A stretch of DNA of 64,000 bases from Bordetella sp. H567 (GTDB lineage Bacteria > Pseudomonadota > Gammaproteobacteria > Burkholderiales > Burkholderiaceae_B), in the NCBI RefSeq assembly GCF_001704295.1, contig NZ_CP012334.1:4662084-4726083 (forward strand), written 5' to 3'. The notes under the pieces are model-generated. The model saw only the letters and a program-made list of their open reading frames with translations. It was not told where the DNA came from and ran no database searches. Positions within the stretch are counted from its first letter, which is position 1. Every line of letters starts with the position of its first letter. This document shows positions 62,602-64,000 of the stretch, in pieces. Both the position numbers and the translations under genes were made by a program.

Positions 62602-64000
62602 ATGGGCCACGCCCCAGCCACCGACGAAATCCAGAACACCTACACGCGAGGCATCGCGGAGTTCATCGCCAACCTGAAGTACGAGGCGATCCCCGAACAG
62701 GTGCGCGACCGCATCAAGCTGCTGATTTTGGACTCCTTCGGCTGCGCCATCTTCGGCGCGGAACTGCCGTGGAGCAAGATCCTGCTCGAAACCCTGACGG
62801 CGGAGGACCAGACCACCACGACGCCGGTATGGGGCACCGACAAGCGCCTGTCTGCCCCGCACGCCGCGCTGGTCAACGGCACGCTGGTGCAAGGCTTCGA
62901 GATCGACGACGTGCACCGTGTCGGCGTGCTGCACGTGGGCGCCGTCACGCTGCCGGCGGTGCTGGCCGTGGCCGGCCGGCAGCCCGGCATGACGGGCCGG
63001 GATTTCCTGCGCGCCTGCGTGGCCGGCTACGAAATCGGTCCGCGCGTGGGCATGTGCATGGGTCCCGAACATATCGCCCAGGGCTGGCATTCCGGCGCCA
63101 CCGTGGGCGTGTTCTCGGCCGTGGCGGGCGCCGCCGCCGCGCTGGGCCTGAGCGCCGACCAGGCGGTACACGCCCTGGGCATTGCCGGCACGCAGTCCTC
63201 CGGGTTGATGGCCGCGCAGTTCGGCGCCATGGTCAAGCGCATGCACGCCGGCCGCGCCTCGCAGAGCGGCCTGTACGGCGCCCTGCTGGCGGCACGCGGT
63301 TTCACGGGCATCGTCGACGTGTTCGAAAACCCCTACGGCGGCTTCTGCAGCACGATGTCCCGGTCCACGGACCGCTTCGACCTGACCAAGCTCACCGCGG
63401 GCCTGGGTACGCAGTTCGAAGTGATGCGCATCGCGCTGAAGTTCTACTCCTGCGTCGGCAGCAACCACACGACGCTGGACGCGCTGCGCACCATGCGCGC
63501 GCGCAAGCCCTTCGGCCCCGATGACGTCGAGGAAATCGTCGTCGAAGGGTCGCGTGTCACGGTGGACCACGTGGGCTGGAAATACGTCCCGCAGGGCCTG
63601 ACCTCCGCGCAGCTGAACCTGCCGTACTGCGTGGCCACGCTGCTGCTCGAAGGCGACGTGTTCGTGGACCAGTTCACGGAAGCGGACGTCACCAATGCCG
63701 AGCGCATCCGCATTTCCCAGAAGGTGAAGGTGGTCGAGGACCCGGCCATCACCGCGCGCGGCGCGGTCTATCGCCACATGGTCAATGTGAAGCTCAAGCT
63801 GAAGGACGGTACGCGGATGGAAGAAACCGTCGAAGCGCCGCGCGGCAGCGAGCACTCCTTTGCCTCCGCCGACGACGTCATCGAGAAATTCGTCAAGCTG
63901 GCGTCGCGCCGGATCTCCCGCCAAGCGGTCGATCGCGTGGTCGACACCATGATGAATATCGAGAAGGTGGACGACATCGGCAAACTGGTCGACGCGCTGA
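62602..64000 (+). CDS. MmgE/PrpD family protein (3' truncated by window edge)
   Basis: At least 466 residues; the frame is still open at base 64000. Landmarks: LLILDSFGCAIFGAELPWSKIL, ALVNGTLVQGFEIDDVHRVGVLHVGAV, GWHSGATVGVFSAVAGAAAALGL, KRMHAGRASQSGLYGALLAARGF and KFYSCVGSNHTTLDALRTM. FEIDDVHR is the conserved Asp-rich segment. CCCGGAGACCAGC precedes the ATG. It is probably an isomerase or dehydratase of a carboxylic acid controlled by the divergent LysR. The rest of the operon lies beyond the window. Confidence 0.9.
   Translation, partial: MGHAPATDEIQNTYTRGIAEFIANLKYEAIPEQVRDRIKLLILDSFGCAIFGAELPWSKILLETLTAEDQTTTTPVWGTDKRLSAPHAALVNGTLVQGFEIDDVHRVGVLHVGAVTLPAVLAVAGRQPGMTGRDFLRACVAGYEIGPRVGMCMGPEHIAQGWHSGATVGVFSAVAGAAAALGLSADQAVHALGIAGTQSSGLMAAQFGAMVKRMHAGRASQSGLYGALLAARGFTGIVDVFENPYGGFCSTMSRSTDRFDLTKLTAGLGTQFEVMRIALKFYSCVGSNHTTLDALRTMRARKPFGPDDVEEIVVEGSRVTVDHVGWKYVPQGLTSAQLNLPYCVATLLLEGDVFVDQFTEADVTNAERIRISQKVKVVEDPAITARGAVYRHMVNVKLKLKDGTRMEETVEAPRGSEHSFASADDVIEKFVKLASRRISRQAVDRVVDTMMNIEKVDDIGKLVDAL

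Overview
The window is high-GC DNA (roughly two thirds G+C by eye, not computed) from a betaproteobacterium, most likely Alcaligenaceae of the Bordetella/Achromobacter type. The main argument is content: seven Bug/TctC-type periplasmic solute receptors, none with TctA/TctB membrane genes nearby, plus many LysR and GntR-FCD regulators and three MmgE/PrpD enzymes. That is the usual look of catabolic accessory regions in this family. No rRNA, tRNA, CRISPR array or phage module was recognised.

Layout. 1-11.8 kb: the 3' end of a LysR gene, a double-hotdog thioesterase, exonuclease III, an SDR, then a LysR/Bug/amidohydrolase catabolic set facing a flavin hydroxylase and a cupin, followed by DUF1993, HAD hydrolase, DUF2090 (IolC-C-terminal-like), a small lipoprotein and a PEBP-family protein. 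11.8-14.7 kb: a repeat locus between two convergent genes. It has about 380-bp inverted arms built from nested 43-bp palindromic modules, a 167-bp tandem array, and a complete 1,382-bp IS256-type insertion inside one array unit. 14.7-18.9 kb: a GntR-Bug-MmgE/PrpD-hydroxyacid dehydrogenase operon with a near-perfect 30-bp operator. 19-22 kb: a chemoreceptor with a histidine-rich membrane sensor, a VOC protein and a WYL regulator. 22-25.3 kb: a LeuC/LeuD paralogue pair with a Bug receptor. 25.4-32.9 kb: GNAT enzyme, LysR, a beta-propeller protein with a TPR/winged-helix regulator, DUF2182 membrane protein, DHA2 exporter and ketopantoate reductase.

33-38.6 kb: MFS-SDR-Bug-MmgE/PrpD operon with a divergent GntR regulator. 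38.7-40.5 kb: methyltransferase and LysR. 40.5-43.4 kb: a visibly lower-GC cassette (Bug receptor plus LVIVD-repeat protein). 43.4-48.9 kb: GntR, isocitrate-lyase-superfamily enzyme, aconitase-family enzyme and Bug receptor, which reads as a tricarboxylate-type uptake and cleavage pathway. 49.1-52 kb: Fe2OG hydroxylase and TonB-dependent siderophore receptor (PiuC/Fiu-type pair). 52.2-55.5 kb: Bug, LysR, an atypical SDR, a tautomerase and a Bug fossil. 55.6-60.1 kb: a tightly packed operon of YXWGXW protein, 34-residue lipoprotein, ECF sigma factor, anti-sigma-like protein, periplasmic metal-sensor-like protein, DUF1800 and DUF1501. 60.2-64 kb: MFS transporter, LysR and a divergent MmgE/PrpD gene cut by the window edge.

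Most catabolic clusters repeat one design: a regulator, a periplasmic receptor that captures an organic acid, and one to three enzymes that isomerise, dehydrate, oxidise or cleave it. The receptors presumably rely on a membrane transporter encoded elsewhere. The least explained parts are the palindromic repeat locus, the LVIVD cassette, the propeller/TPR-regulator pair and the sigma/DUF1800/DUF1501 operon.
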